Assembly: GCF_018130385.1 (NCBI RefSeq)
Contig: NZ_JAFCLU010000007.1
Coordinates: 186,001 to 250,000 of the forward strand
Source of the DNA: Bradyrhizobium sp. AUGA SZCCT0283
GTDB lineage: Bacteria; Pseudomonadota; Alphaproteobacteria; Rhizobiales; Xanthobacteraceae
DNA: 64,000 nt
Direction: 5' to 3'
The number at the start of each line of letters is the position of its first letter. The stretch's first letter is position 1. A program made the translations under genes and the position numbers. Shown one piece after another: positions 1-12,284 of the stretch. The notes under the pieces are model-generated. The model was given only the letters and a program-made list of their open reading frames with translations, did no database searches and was not told the DNA's origin.

Positions 1-305
1 ACGCGTCGGAAGCGACGGTTCAGAAGATCGACACCGAGATCCGGCGCTTTGTCGAAGAAGGCTACAACGAAGCGACACGCATTCTCACCGAGAAACGCGA
101 AGACCTCGAAACCCTTGCCAAGGGCTTGCTCGAATTCGAGACGCTTTCCGGCGATGAAATTCAGGATTTGCTCAAGGGCAAAAAGCCGAACCGCGAGTCG
201 GTGCTGGAGCCGACTACCCCGCGTGCCTCGGCGGTGCCGCCGGCCGGCAAGTCGCGCCCGCGTCCCGATCCGGACCCCGGCCTGGAGCCGCAGCCGCAGG
301 CGTAA
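1..305 (+). CDS. ftsH: ATP-dependent zinc metalloprotease FtsH, C-terminal end (partial)
   Basis: The reading frame is open from base 3 to a TAA at 303-305; the start lies before the window. The visible 100 residues begin with a helical segment (ASEATVQKIDTEIRRFVEEG) typical of the end of the FtsH peptidase domain. They continue through EALLxR-like helices (ATRILTEKREDLETLAKGLL, then FETLSGDEIQDLLKG) and finish in a Pro/Arg-rich disordered tail. FtsH is a membrane-anchored AAA+ zinc protease that degrades misfolded membrane proteins and regulators. The AAA and HEXGH parts are not visible here, so the call rests only on the C-terminal helices. A hairpin terminator follows at once. Confidence 0.85.
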   Translation, partial: ASEATVQKIDTEIRRFVEEGYNEATRILTEKREDLETLAKGLLEFETLSGDEIQDLLKGKKPNRESVLEPTTPRASAVPPAGKSRPRPDPDPGLEPQPQA

Positions 306-324
306 GCAGATCGCATCTGAGCAG

Positions 325-352
325 AAAACGCGGCGGAAACGCCGCGTTTTTT
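325..352 (+). terminator. Rho-independent terminator after ftsH
   Basis: An inverted repeat (ACGCGGCG, loop GAAA, CGCCGCGT) is followed directly by a run of six T. It lies 20 bases after the ftsH stop codon and fits intrinsic termination on the + strand. Confidence 0.85.
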
Positions 353-361
353 ATGTCGCGG

Positions 362-480
362 CCGTCGTTGCGAGGAGCCCGGGTCGCGCGAATGCGCGTC
401 CGATGACAGGCTCCGCGACGAAGCAGTCCACGCGCAGCTGAGGACAGATGGATTGCTTCGCTTCTCTCGCAATGACGGAG
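362..480. repeat. Palindromic intergenic repeat (GCAATGACG family)
   Basis: The stretch starts CGTTGCGAGGAGC and ends with GGATTGCTTCGCTTCTCTC followed by GCAATGACGG, so its two ends are roughly reverse complements. This is the typical look of a rhizobial palindromic intergenic repeat. It fills the gap between the convergent ftsH and metE. Confidence 0.6.
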
Positions 481-502
481 TTGGCATCGTGTGACGGGCA
501 GA

Positions 503-2875
503 CTAAGCCAGCGCCCGCAACTCGCGGGCGGCCGCGACCATGTTGACGAGCGCGGGCCGCACCTCTTCCCATTTGCGGGTCTTCAATCCGCAATCCGGAT
601 TGATCCAGATCTGGGCGTCGGAGAGCCGCATCCGCGCCAGCCTGAGCAGGGCGGTCATCTCTTCGATCTCGGGGACGCGCGGAGAGTGGATGTCGTAGAC
701 GCCGGGGCCGATTTCGTTCGGATAGCGGTAGTCCCTGAACGCATCGAGCAATTCCATCTTCGAGCGCGAAGTCTCGATCGAGATCACGTCGGCATCCATT
801 GCGCCAATTGCATCGATGATGTCGTTGAACTCCGAGTAGCACATGTGGGTGTGGATCTGGGTCTCGTCGCGCACGCCGGACGAACAGAGGCGAAAGGCGT
901 CGACGGCCCAGTCCAGATAGGCCTTCCATTCGGACTTGCATAGCGGCAGGCCCTCCCGCAGCGCCGCCTCGTCGATCTGGATCATGCCGGCGCCGGCAGT
1001 CTCGAGATCGGAGACCTCGTCGCGGATCGCGAGCGCGATCTGCCGGCAGACTTCGCTGCGGGCAATGTCGTCACGGACGAACGACCAGTTCAGGATGGTG
1101 ACGGGGCCGGTCAGCATCGCCTTCATCGGCTTCTTCGTCAGCGACTGGGCGTATTGCCACCATTCGACCGTCATCGGCTTCGGGCGCGAGACGTCACCGA
1201 ACAGCACCGGCGGGCGAACGTAGCGCGATCCGTAGGATTGCACCCAGCCGTGGGTGGTGAAGGCGAAACCCGCGAGTTGTTCGCCAAAGTACTGCACCAT
1301 GTCGTTGCGCTCGAACTCGCCATGCACGAGCACGTCGAGACCGATGGTTTCCTGCCACTGCACCGCGCGGGCCGTCTGGTCCTGCAAATAAATCCTGTAG
1401 ACCTCATCCGTCAGGGCGCCGCTGGCGTGAGCGGCGCGCGCTTTCCGGACTTCGGCTGTCTGCGGAAACGAGCCGATGGTCGTGGTCGGGAAGGCCGGCA
1501 GGTTGAAGCGCTCGTGCTGAACGCCGGCGCGCTCGGCGAATGCGCTGGCGCGGCGACGCATGGCGGCATCGACGCCGGCGATGCGCGCGGCCACCTTCGC
1601 ATCGTGAATCCGCGGCGAGGCCTTGCGCGCGGCGGCCGCTTCGTCTGAGGCACGCAGGGCAGCTTCGACGCTACCACGTCCACCGGCGAGTGCCGTCCCG
1701 AGCGTCGTCAGCTCTTCGAGCTTCTGCACCGAGAACGCCAGCCAGCTCTTGATTTCGGAATCGAGCCCCGTTTCCAGCGCCAGATCGATCGGGACATGCA
1801 ACAGCGAGCAGGAGGGCGCGATCTGCACACGGTCCTTGCCGCGTTTCGCGATGGCGGGTTCGAGCGAAGCGAGAATCCGGCTCACATCCGCGCGCCAGAT
1901 GTTACGGCCGTCGATGATTCCGAGCGACAGCACGCGGTCTTCTGGAAAATCGGCGAGGCCATCGATTTGCTCCGGCGCGCGTACGAGATCGAGATGCAGG
2001 CCGGCGACGGGCAGTGCCAGCGCGGTATCGCGGTTGCCGCCCAGCCCGCCGAAATAGGTTGCCAGCATGATCTTGAGCTGCGGCGCCGCGTTGGCGATTT
2101 CTGTGTAGGCGCAATGCAGCGCCTGCTGCCCGACGATATCGAGGTCGAGCACGAGACATGGCTCGTCGATCTGCACCCATTCGGCGCCGCGGTAGGCCAG
2201 TTCGCGCAGCACGTCGATGTAAACCGGCAGCAACCGGTCGAGCAGCGACAGCGGATTGAAGCCGGCGTCCTTGCTTTTTGCCAGTTTGAGAAACGTGACC
2301 GGACCGATGAGCACAGGGCGGGTCTGATAGCCGAGCGCCTTGGCCTCCTCATATTCCTCGATCGGCTTGCGCGAGGCGAGGGTGAACCGCTGATCCCTTA
2401 CCAGTTCAGGCACCATGTAGTGGTAGTTGGTGTCGAACCATTTTGTCATCTCCTGCGCCGGTACGCCGTGGTCGGCGTCGTGCCCATGATGGGCATGGCC
2501 GCAGCTCGCTTCATGCGTTTCGCCTTGCGCGCCGCGGGCCATCGCAAAATAGGTCGCAAGCGGGACCGGGCCACCGTTCCAGCGATGGATTTCCGGGATC
2601 GCACCGACCATCACAGACGTGTCGAGCATCTGATCGTAGAACGAGAAATCGTTCGACGGGATCACGCTGACGCCGAGTTTCTTCTGGCGTGCCCAGTTGG
2701 CGGCACGAAGACCGGCGCCGGCTTCGATCAGCGCCTTCTCGTCGGTCGCGCCGGACCAGAAACTTTCCAGCGCGAATTTCAGTTCGCGGCGCGGGCCGAT
2801 GCGTGGCGTGCCGAGGGAGGCAACGGGAAGCGAGGAAGTGGAGATTGTAGAAGAAGGAGACGTTGCAGTAGACAT
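503..2875 (-). CDS. metE: Cobalamin-independent methionine synthase MetE
   Basis: The 790-residue product matches the usual MetE length of about 750-790. MetE transfers the methyl group of 5-methyltetrahydropteroyl-polyglutamate to homocysteine without B12, in the cytosol. The N-terminal domain carries the family pattern around [12 protein letters not shown]. The C-terminal catalytic domain has the zinc ligands in [10 protein letters not shown] (His and Cys) and [11 protein letters not shown] (Cys), and the [11 protein letters not shown] motif that opens the second barrel. The start is placed at the ATG for MSTATSPSS because the longer open frame runs back through the riboswitch leader. The leader contains a cobalamin riboswitch at about 2995-3178, so expression should fall when B12 is available. 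The gene is monocistronic and convergent with ftsH. Confidence 0.97.
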   Translation of the reverse strand: MSTATSPSSTISTSSLPVASLGTPRIGPRRELKFALESFWSGATDEKALIEAGAGLRAANWARQKKLGVSVIPSNDFSFYDQMLDTSVMVGAIPEIHRWNGGPVPLATYFAMARGAQGETHEASCGHAHHGHDADHGVPAQEMTKWFDTNYHYMVPELVRDQRFTLASRKPIEEYEEAKALGYQTRPVLIGPVTFLKLAKSKDAGFNPLSLLDRLLPVYIDVLRELAYRGAEWVQIDEPCLVLDLDIVGQQALHCAYTEIANAAPQLKIMLATYFGGLGGNRDTALALPVAGLHLDLVRAPEQIDGLADFPEDRVLSLGIIDGRNIWRADVSRILASLEPAIAKRGKDRVQIAPSCSLLHVPIDLALETGLDSEIKSWLAFSVQKLEELTTLGTALAGGRGSVEAALRASDEAAAARKASPRIHDAKVAARIAGVDAAMRRRASAFAERAGVQHERFNLPAFPTTTIGSFPQTAEVRKARAAHASGALTDEVYRIYLQDQTARAVQWQETIGLDVLVHGEFERNDMVQYFGEQLAGFAFTTHGWVQSYGSRYVRPPVLFGDVSRPKPMTVEWWQYAQSLTKKPMKAMLTGPVTILNWSFVRDDIARSEVCRQIALAIRDEVSDLETAGAGMIQIDEAALREGLPLCKSEWKAYLDWAVDAFRLCSSGVRDETQIHTHMCYSEFNDIIDAIGAMDADVISIETSRSKMELLDAFRDYRYPNEIGPGVYDIHSPRVPEIEEMTALLRLARMRLSDAQIWINPDCGLKTRKWEEVRPALVNMVAAARELRALA

Positions 2876-2883
2876 TGGCTTAA

Positions 2884-2898
2884 CCCCAAAAGTTGGGG
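2884..2898 (-). promoter_or_regulatory. Small hairpin covering the metE Shine-Dalgarno region
   Basis: A perfect stem (CCCCAA, 3-base loop, TTGGGG on either strand) ends 8 bases before the metE ATG. On the metE strand its 3' arm supplies the only G-rich run that could act as ribosome-binding site, so it may be the sequestering element of the riboswitch. That role is inference. Confidence 0.45.
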
Positions 2899-2965
2899 GC
2901 AAAGGCCGAAGTGACACGTCTGGATTCCGCGTACGGTGGGAAGCGCGCGCGGAATCGCAACCGCA

Positions 2966-3180
2966 CCACCGGGACACCCCGCCCGAGGACGTGTATGTTG
3001 TCGAGGCAGGTCTCCTGGCTCGCGGGTCCATGCTGCTGTCCGGCCTTCCCGAAACCAAGCAAGGTCTCAGTGACTTTGTTGGACAGCGGCTCGCCGCTTA
3101 CAGTTGCGGGGGCAGCTCCGGCTTTGCACCGGCTTCCCTCTTAGCTTCGGGCCGAACGAGCCCGAAGAACCACGACGGGT
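2966..3180 (-). promoter_or_regulatory. Cobalamin riboswitch upstream of metE
   Basis: Read on the minus strand, the leader contains the conserved aptamer pieces in order: AAGAGGGAAGCCGGTGCAAA, then GCTGCCCCCGCAACTGTAAGC (the B12-box core), and finally GAGCCAGGAGACCTGCC. The aptamer spans about 3178 to 2995. A G-rich conserved tail (2966-2992) nearly identical to that of the nrd riboswitch follows. In this family AdoCbl or MeCbl binding lowers expression of the downstream gene, here the B12-independent isozyme MetE. Confidence 0.95.
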
Positions 3181-3293
3181 TCAGTTAAAGTCAACGGCGA
3201 TCTCAGTCAATACGAGATCGGTCGTCGCCCCGTTGCGCTTTCTGCCATCATTCGATGAACGCCATTCCGATCGAAGCGCGATAGCTACATAAT

Positions 3294-4214
3294 TCACTCC
3301 TGCGGCATGCCCGCGGGGACGATGGTTCTGATGATGGAGGCGTCGAGCGCCTCGTAATCGTGCAGCCCGATCGTTGCGTAGAGCTCGGCGCGCGTCTGCA
3401 TCTGGTCGAGCATCGTGCAGGTGCTGCCATAGCACTTGAGGGCCGTGAACAGGTTCTGCTGGGCCTTGTTGGCGACGCGGAGCGACGATACCGGCCATAT
3501 CACCATGCGATAGCCCATGGCCTCGAACTCGGATGCGGTGAAGAACGGCGTCTTGCCGAACTCCGTCATGTTCGCCAGCAGTGGAACATCGGGAACGCGC
3601 CTGGCGAACTCCTCGAACATCTCGCGCGAAATCATCGCTTCCGGGAAGATCGCGTCCGCTCCCGCTTCCAGATAGAGTTTGGCGCGCGCTACCGCGCCGT
3701 CCATCCCTTCGCTGGCCGCGGCATCTGTTCTCGCGATTAGATAGAGATGACGCCGCGCCTTGGCGGCGGCGGCGACCTTGGCCGCCATGTCGCGCGCATC
3801 CGCCAGCTTCTTGTCGTTGAGATGGCCGCATTTTTTCGGAAGCAGCTGATCCTCGATGTGAACGGCGCCAGCACCGGCATCCTCGAAGGTGCGCACCATG
3901 TTCATGACATTGAGCGCTTCGCCATAGCCGGTGTCGCCATCGACCAGAACCGGCAGGCCGCTGGCGCGCGCCACCTGGCGGATGAAGAAGGCGACTTCCT
4001 CGATAGTGATGATGCCGAGATCCGGCAGGCCCATCGAGGCCGTCATCGCCGCGCCGGACAGATAGAGCGCGGAAAAGCCGGCGTCGCGGGCCTGCAGCGC
4101 GGCCATTCCGTTGTGTGTGCCCGGCATCTGGAGAATGCCCGGTCTGTCCAGGAGATCGCGGAAGCGCGCCCCGGCCGGCTTGTCGGCTATGTCGGTACCC
4201 AGGAGATATACCAT
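3294..4214 (-). CDS. prpB: 2-methylisocitrate lyase PrpB
   Basis: The 306-residue product belongs to the isocitrate lyase/PEP mutase superfamily and cleaves 2-methylisocitrate to pyruvate and succinate, the last step of the methylcitrate cycle. Visible motifs are the metal-binding DGDTGYG (residues about 92-98) and the catalytic loop KKCGH with Cys129. PMPGTHNG-like and VHIEDQ motifs are also present. The length fits PrpB (about 295-305) and is far shorter than isocitrate lyase. It is the last gene of a minus-strand operon, 11 bases after prpC. An oxaloacetate decarboxylase or carboxyphosphonoenolpyruvate mutase is less likely given the adjoining prpC and prpD. Confidence 0.95.
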   Translation of the reverse strand: MVYLLGTDIADKPAGARFRDLLDRPGILQMPGTHNGMAALQARDAGFSALYLSGAAMTASMGLPDLGIITIEEVAFFIRQVARASGLPVLVDGDTGYGEALNVMNMVRTFEDAGAGAVHIEDQLLPKKCGHLNDKKLADARDMAAKVAAAAKARRHLYLIARTDAAASEGMDGAVARAKLYLEAGADAIFPEAMISREMFEEFARRVPDVPLLANMTEFGKTPFFTASEFEAMGYRMVIWPVSSLRVANKAQQNLFTALKCYGSTCTMLDQMQTRAELYATIGLHDYEALDASIIRTIVPAGMPQE

Positions 4215-4225
4215 GGCTGTCGTCC

Positions 4226-5398
4226 TTACGCCGCGCGTGGGGCGATTGTCGCCTTGCCACGCTCATGCAGCGGAACGAACTTCAGGTTCTCCGGACCGAC
4301 ATAGTTCGCGGCCGGGCGGATAATCTTGTTGTTGATGCGCTGTTCCATCACATGCGCCGCCCACCCCGACGTCCGGGAAATCACGAACAGCGGCGTGAAC
4401 ATCGCGGTCGGCACCCCCATCGCGTGGTAGGAGACCGCGCTGAACCAGTCGAGATTGGCGAACATCTTCTTGGCGTCGGCCATGACGGCTTCGATCCGGT
4501 CGGCAATTTCAAACATCCGGGTGCTCTCGCCTTCGATGCTGAGGCGGCGCGCGACTTCCTTGATCACCTTGTTGCGCGGATCGGCGATGGTGTAGACCGG
4601 GTGGCCGAAGCCGATCACGACCTCCCTGGCCGCGACCCTGCGGCGGATATCGGCCTCCGCTTCGTCAGTATCGCCATATCGCTTCTGCACTTCGAACGCG
4701 ATCTCGTTGGCGCCGCCATGTTTCGGCCCGCGCAGCGCGCCGATCGCGCCTGTGATCGCGGAATAGAGGTCTGACCCGGTGCCCGCGATCGAGCGCGCCG
4801 TGAATGTCGAGGCGTTGTACTCGTGCTCCGCGTAGAGGATCAGCGACGTATGCATCGCGCGCTCGTGCGATGGCGGCGGCTTCCTGCCATGGAGCAGATG
4901 CAAAAAGTGCGATCCGATCGAATCGTCATCGGTTTCGACATCGATCCGGCGGCCGTGGTGGGCGTAGTGATGCCAGTAGAGCAGCATCGATCCAAGCGAG
5001 GCCATCAGCCGGTCGGCAATGTCGCGCACGCCGGGCTGATTGTGATCATGGGCTTCCGGCAGGATACAGCCGAGTGCGGAGACGCCGCTTCTTAAAACAT
5101 CCATCGGATGCGCGGCGGCGGGCAGCAATTCCAGCGTCTGCAACACCGCGAGCGGCAAGCCGCGCAGCGCCTTCAGCTTGGCCTTGTAGTTTCGAAGCTC
5201 CGACAGCGTGGGCAGGCTGCCGTGAACCAGGAGATACGCGATCTCCTCGAATTCGCAGGTTTCGGCGACATCCAAAATGTCGTAGCCCCGATAATGCAGG
5301 TCATTTCCGGTGCGGCCGACCGTGCACAGCGCGGTGTCGCCGGCGATCACGCCGGCAAGCGCGACCGACTTCTTGGGCGGAGGCTTGATGTCTGTCAT
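4226..5398 (-). CDS. prpC: 2-methylcitrate synthase PrpC
   Basis: The 390-residue product is a citrate synthase-family enzyme that condenses propionyl-CoA with oxaloacetate. The catalytic triad motifs are visible: KHGGANE (His), GFGHPVY (His) and NLDWFSAV (Asp). The length is that of the short PrpC/type II-like forms rather than the roughly 430-residue GltA. It lies between prpD and prpB with 11-base gaps on both sides, so translation is probably coupled. Given its neighbours, methylcitrate synthase is much more likely than housekeeping citrate synthase, although some dual activity is common in the family. Confidence 0.95.
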   Translation of the reverse strand: MTDIKPPPKKSVALAGVIAGDTALCTVGRTGNDLHYRGYDILDVAETCEFEEIAYLLVHGSLPTLSELRNYKAKLKALRGLPLAVLQTLELLPAAAHPMDVLRSGVSALGCILPEAHDHNQPGVRDIADRLMASLGSMLLYWHHYAHHGRRIDVETDDDSIGSHFLHLLHGRKPPPSHERAMHTSLILYAEHEYNASTFTARSIAGTGSDLYSAITGAIGALRGPKHGGANEIAFEVQKRYGDTDEAEADIRRRVAAREVVIGFGHPVYTIADPRNKVIKEVARRLSIEGESTRMFEIADRIEAVMADAKKMFANLDWFSAVSYHAMGVPTAMFTPLFVISRTSGWAAHVMEQRINNKIIRPAANYVGPENLKFVPLHERGKATIAPRAA

Positions 5399-5409
5399 CT
5401 CAATCTCCC

Positions 5410-6963
5410 TTATCGATTGCCGGCGACGCGCTGGGCCGCAACCCGGGCGGTGTCGCGCCAGTCGAAGATACCGTGCGGCGATGTGCTGCCGAGAAATTTT
5501 GGATCGACCGTGAAGGTGAGGTCGGTCAGCTCACCGGCCTTCAACGACGCGAGTCTTTCCACCGTTGCGATGAAACGATCCTGCTCAGCCGCGCTGATCA
5601 GGCCTTCCGCCAGCATCCGGAATTTCCCAATGTAGTTCTGGCGTTTGAACGGGCGGACCCCCAGCGGATGTGCATCGGCCAGCGCAATCTCGTCGCTGAT
5701 GATGGAGCCGCCCTTCAGCTTCACGATGACACGGCCGCCAAAGGCCTTTTCCTTCGGATCATGGCTGTGGTAGCGGCGGGTCCATGCCGGGTCTTCGACC
5801 GTCGAGATCTTGCGCCACAACGCGATCGTGGTCTCGCGGCCCGCGCGCTCTGGCGCATAGGATCGTTCGTGATGCCAGCCGCCGTCTTCCAGCGCGACCG
5901 CGAAAATATACATGATCGAATGGTCGAGGGTTTCGCGGCTCGCCTTCGGATCCATCTTCTGCGGATCGTTGGCGCCGGAGCCTATGACGTAGTGGGTGTG
6001 GTGGCTGGTGTGGATGACGATGCTTTCGATGTCAGAGAGATCGCCAATCTTCGGTCCGAGCCGGCGCGCGAGGTCGATCAGGGCCTGGCTCTGGTATTCG
6101 GCTGAGTGTTCCTTGGTGTAGGTGTCGAGAATGGCGCGCTTGGGTTCGCCCTTCTCCGGCAGCGGCACGGTGTATTCCGCGCCGGGGCCGCCGAGCAGCC
6201 AGGCGATGAAGCCGTCCTCGCCCTCATAGGCGGGTGATGGCGCGCCCTCGCCGCGCATCGCGCGATCGACAGATTCGATCGCCATCTTGCCGGCGAAGGC
6301 CGGGGCATAGGCCTTCCAGCTCGATATCTCGCCCTTGCGCGATTGCCGCGTGGTCGTGGTGACGTGCAGCGCCTGCTGAACGGCCTGATAGATCGTCTCG
6401 GCCGGCAATCCGAGCAGCGCGCCGATTCCGGCAGCGGCGGACGGCCCGAGATGGGCGATGTGATCGATCTTGTGCTCATGCAGGCAGATGCCCTTCACGA
6501 GATCGACCTGGATTTCGTAGGCCGCGGCCAGCCCGCGCACGAGGTCCGCGCCCGTCAGCCCGCAGTGCTGGGCGACCGCCAGCACCGGCGGAATGTTGTC
6601 GCCGGGATGCGAATAGTCCGCGGCCAGGAACGTATCGTGGAAATCGAGCTCGCGCACGGCGACGCCGTTGGCCCAGGCGGCCCACTCCGGCGACATCCGT
6701 TGCGACCGCGTTAGCCCGAACACGGTTGATCCAGCGTGGTACGGATGCGCCTCGGCTTGCGCTCGCGCGCTGACAACGGGACGCCGCGACACCGAGGCCG
6801 CGGCAACGGCGGCGTTGTCGATGATGCGGTTGCCCAGCATCTCCGCCACATCGCCCTCGACCGCGACCGGGTCGGCGGCGACCTCGGCGATCTTCCAGGC
6901 CAGTTGACCGGCGCGCGGGAGATGATCGGCCGATTTGAACGTACGAACGCTATGCTGTTTCAA
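5410..6963 (-). CDS. prpD: 2-methylcitrate dehydratase PrpD (TTG start)
   Basis: The product of 517 residues is a MmgE/PrpD-family dehydratase that converts 2-methylcitrate to 2-methyl-cis-aconitate without an Fe-S cluster. Family patterns include [20 protein letters not shown] and [20 protein letters not shown]. The frame is open far upstream, but that part overlaps the thioesterase gene. The best start is the TTG at 6963-6961, whose bases overlap the TGA stop of the thioesterase (sequence TTGA), giving [20 protein letters not shown]. No acnD or prpF lies nearby, so this is the PrpD-type rather than AcnD-type cycle. Confidence 0.93.
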   Translation of the reverse strand: MKQHSVRTFKSADHLPRAGQLAWKIAEVAADPVAVEGDVAEMLGNRIIDNAAVAAASVSRRPVVSARAQAEAHPYHAGSTVFGLTRSQRMSPEWAAWANGVAVRELDFHDTFLAADYSHPGDNIPPVLAVAQHCGLTGADLVRGLAAAYEIQVDLVKGICLHEHKIDHIAHLGPSAAAGIGALLGLPAETIYQAVQQALHVTTTTRQSRKGEISSWKAYAPAFAGKMAIESVDRAMRGEGAPSPAYEGEDGFIAWLLGGPGAEYTVPLPEKGEPKRAILDTYTKEHSAEYQSQALIDLARRLGPKIGDLSDIESIVIHTSHHTHYVIGSGANDPQKMDPKASRETLDHSIMYIFAVALEDGGWHHERSYAPERAGRETTIALWRKISTVEDPAWTRRYHSHDPKEKAFGGRVIVKLKGGSIISDEIALADAHPLGVRPFKRQNYIGKFRMLAEGLISAAEQDRFIATVERLASLKAGELTDLTFTVDPKFLGSTSPHGIFDWRDTARVAAQRVAGNR

Positions 6964-7391
6964 GACGCAGCTTCCTTCTGGATGGGATCGATCCTGGTTG
7001 GTTGCGCGAACGGGACCGGACGGCCGAATTCGTTCACCGCGACCATCTCGAACGTTCCGCGCACCGCGGATTTCCGCCGGCCGCTGATCAGGTCTTCGCG
7101 GATCATGTCGACGGCGACCGTCATGGAGCTGCGGCCGACGCGCACGACCTGGGCGACGAGCTCGACGAGTTCGCCGACATGGACGGGCTCGTGAAATTCG
7201 ATCTTGTCCGAGGTCGCCATGACGACGCTCTGGCGCGCGTACCGGGTGGCTGTGACGAAGGCCGCCTTGCCCATCAGGCTCAGGGCATGGCCGCCGAACA
7301 GCGTGCCGTAGTGATTGGCCTGCTCCGGAAACACCATCTCCACGAACCGGGTTTCGTCGGGATGGAGGTTTGGCGACGCCGCTGAATGCAT
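6960..7391 (-). CDS. Hotdog-fold acyl-CoA thioesterase, first gene of the prp operon
   Basis: The 143-residue product resembles the YciA/cytosolic acyl-CoA hydrolase type of hotdog thioesterase. It has the motif [20 protein letters not shown], whose HYGTLFGG segment forms the active-site helix, and [15 protein letters not shown], typical of the second strand. It hydrolyses acyl-CoA esters in the cytosol. Its stop overlaps the TTG start of prpD, so it is the promoter-proximal gene of the propionate operon. Its plausible role is to relieve accumulation of propionyl-CoA or related acyl-CoAs, but that substrate is inferred from position only. Confidence 0.85.
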   Translation of the reverse strand: MHSAASPNLHPDETRFVEMVFPEQANHYGTLFGGHALSLMGKAAFVTATRYARQSVVMATSDKIEFHEPVHVGELVELVAQVVRVGRSSMTVAVDMIREDLISGRRKSAVRGTFEMVAVNEFGRPVPFAQPTRIDPIQKEAAS

Positions 7392-7426
7392 TTTCCTGCT
7401 CCGGACGACTTGTCATTCCGTAACAA

Positions 7427-7517
7427 CTTCGCAATATCTACAAACGTACACCACCGAAATGGCTGAAAAAGCATAGTATTGCGAAGAAAAACCAACTGAT
7501 TTGCAAAGTTTGCGAAG
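7427..7517. promoter_or_regulatory. Four TTGCRAAG-type operator boxes in the prp/scfR divergent promoter
   Basis: Copies are CTTCGCAA (7427-7434, inverted), TTGCGAAG (7479-7486), TTGCAAAG (7501-7508) and TTGCGAAG (7510-7517). The last two are direct repeats 9 bases apart and end 8 bases before the regulator ATG. The sites resemble the TTTGCAAA-type boxes known for RamB/ScfR-family regulators. Confidence 0.7.
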
Positions 7518-7525
7518 GTAGTGCG

Positions 7526-8950
7526 ATGAAAAAGACCTTCATGGGCGTGCGGCTGAAAAGGCTGCGCGAGGAGCAGCGCCTGACGCAGGCAGCGCTTGCC
7601 GGCAAACTCGGGATCTCCCTGAGCTACCTCAACCAGCTGGAAAACAATCAGCGTCCGCTCACCGTGCCGGTGCTGCTGGCGCTCAATTCGGTGTTCGGCC
7701 TCGACGTGCAGTCGTTCGCCGAGGGCGACGAGGCGCGTCTGATCTCGGACCTCCGCGAAGCGCTGGCGGATCCTTCACTGGGAGAGTCGATCGCTGTCGC
7801 CGAACTTCGCGAACTCGCGCAGAACATGCCGGCGGTCGGGCGCGCGCTGGTCAACCTCAACCGCAAATATCGCCATGCCGCGGAGCAATATGCGGCAATC
7901 TCCGCGCGGCTCGGCGATGACCGTCAGGCCGCGGTGGCGGTTCTGCCGTCCACGCCGTTCGAGGAAGTTCGCGACTTCTTCTATCTGCAGCACAACTACA
8001 TTGCCGAGCTCGACGATGCTGCGGAAGCGATCGCCGGCCGGTTGGAATTGCCGATCGGGCGGATGACGCCGAGCTTGGTGTCGCATCTCGAAAGCCGGCA
8101 CGGCGTCACTGTCCTGATCGATGCGATCAGCGAGCTGGAATCGGGAATGCAGCGCCTGTTCGATGGCCGCACGCGAACGCTACGGCTGTCGCCGGGCCTT
8201 GATCCAGGCCAGCAGGCGTTTCAGCTCGCGACGCAGATCGCCATTCTGGAACTGGACGAGGCGATACGTTCAATCGTCGACAAGGCAAAGTTCACCAGCG
8301 ACGAATCGCGCGGCCTCGCCCGCATCGGCCTTGCGAACTATTTCGCCGGTGCGCTGATCCTGCCTTACGCCGTTTTCCTCAACGAGGCGGAGCGCTGCCG
8401 CTACGACATCGAATTGCTCAGTCACCAGTTCGGCGTCGGCTTTGAAACGATCTGTCACCGCCTGAGCACCCTGCAGCGCCATAATGCGCGGGGCGTGCCG
8501 TTCTTCTTCATCCGCGTCGATCGCGCCGGAAACATATCGAAGCGCCAATCGGCGACCGATTTCCATTTTTCGCGGGTCGGCGGCACCTGTCCGCTGTGGA
8601 ACGTCTATGAGGCCTTCGCCAACCCCGGGCGTATCCTGACGCAGTTGGCGCGAATGCCCGATGAGCGAACCTATTTGTGGGTTGCCCGAACCGTGTCGCA
8701 CGGCAGGGGAGGTTACGGCGCGCCCGCCAAGACGTTTGCGGTTGCGCTGGGATGCGATGTTCGCCATGCGGAGCGAATCGTCTATTCGCAGGGGCTCAAG
8801 ATCGATCCGTCACTGGCGACGCCGATCGGCATGGGCTGCAAGGTTTGCGAACGCCCGGATTGTCCGCAGCGCGCGTTTCCACCGGTCGGCCGCGCCCTCA
8901 ACGTCGATGAAACGCGGTCCTATTTTGCCCCCTACGCCACATCGCGCTAG
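7526..8950 (+). CDS. ScfR/RamB-family short-chain acyl regulator of the methylcitrate operon
   Basis: The 474-residue protein has an N-terminal XRE-type helix-turn-helix (residues about 7-60, QRLTQAALAGKLGISLSYLN). A central IrrE/DUF955-like region (HNYIAELDDAAEAIAGRL, then LESRHGVTVLIDA and ARIGLANYFAGALILPY) follows. The C-terminal DUF2083-like part ends with the Cys-containing motif CKVCERPDCPQRAFPPVGR. Proteins of this architecture (RamB, PrpR, ScfR) sense short-chain acyl-CoA status and control propionate and acetate genes. It is divergent from the thioesterase-prpDCB operon, and boxes matching the family's site type lie in the shared promoter and right next to its own start, so autoregulation is likely. 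Confidence 0.9.
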   Translation: MKKTFMGVRLKRLREEQRLTQAALAGKLGISLSYLNQLENNQRPLTVPVLLALNSVFGLDVQSFAEGDEARLISDLREALADPSLGESIAVAELRELAQNMPAVGRALVNLNRKYRHAAEQYAAISARLGDDRQAAVAVLPSTPFEEVRDFFYLQHNYIAELDDAAEAIAGRLELPIGRMTPSLVSHLESRHGVTVLIDAISELESGMQRLFDGRTRTLRLSPGLDPGQQAFQLATQIAILELDEAIRSIVDKAKFTSDESRGLARIGLANYFAGALILPYAVFLNEAERCRYDIELLSHQFGVGFETICHRLSTLQRHNARGVPFFFIRVDRAGNISKRQSATDFHFSRVGGTCPLWNVYEAFANPGRILTQLARMPDERTYLWVARTVSHGRGGYGAPAKTFAVALGCDVRHAERIVYSQGLKIDPSLATPIGMGCKVCERPDCPQRAFPPVGRALNVDETRSYFAPYATSR

Positions 8951-9044
8951 GGCGGCGATGTGAATTTCGTGCGTATGTCCCGAATGGGCCATTGACACTT
9001 AGCAGCGAATATCACCACATGTAGCCGTCACGGTCCGCCTGATC

Positions 9045-9255
9045 GCAAGATTTGGTGGCTAAGAGGGAAGCCGGTGATCGCGCAAAGCGCGCGAGAATCC
9101 GGCGCTGCCCCCGCAACTGTAAGCAGTGAGTTGTTCCCGATCTTAACGTCACTGATGCGGCATCGCATTGGGAAGACACGGGGATAACGGCGACCTGCGA
9201 GCCAGGAGACCTGCCGCGACACCAAAAAACGTCCACGGGCGGGGTGTCCCGGCGG
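9045..9255 (+). promoter_or_regulatory. Cobalamin riboswitch upstream of nrdA
   Basis: The leader contains AAGAGGGAAGCCGGTGATCG, then GCTGCCCCCGCAACTGTAAGC, and GAGCCAGGAGACCTGCC at 9199-9215, the same three conserved blocks as the metE leader. A conserved tail (9229-9255) differs from the metE one at 2 of 27 positions. It ends about 97 bases before the nrdA ATG. B12 should turn off this B12-independent reductase. Confidence 0.95.
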
Positions 9256-9351
9256 CGCTTGCAGACTCATGCCGGCGTTTTCCCGCCTGCGCATTTGTAG
9301 CAGCGTCCTCCCTGACATCCAGCCCCAACAACATTGCCACGGGGTCTCTTG

Positions 9352-12258
<2,907 letters not shown>

Positions 12259-12284
12259 GCAGACAAGAAGAGAAGGAAACGACA

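Noticed and set aside
1796..2914. Open frame of 372 residues on the plus strand opposite metE
   Set aside because: It lies entirely within the metE antisense strand and part of its leader, with no domain or start signal.
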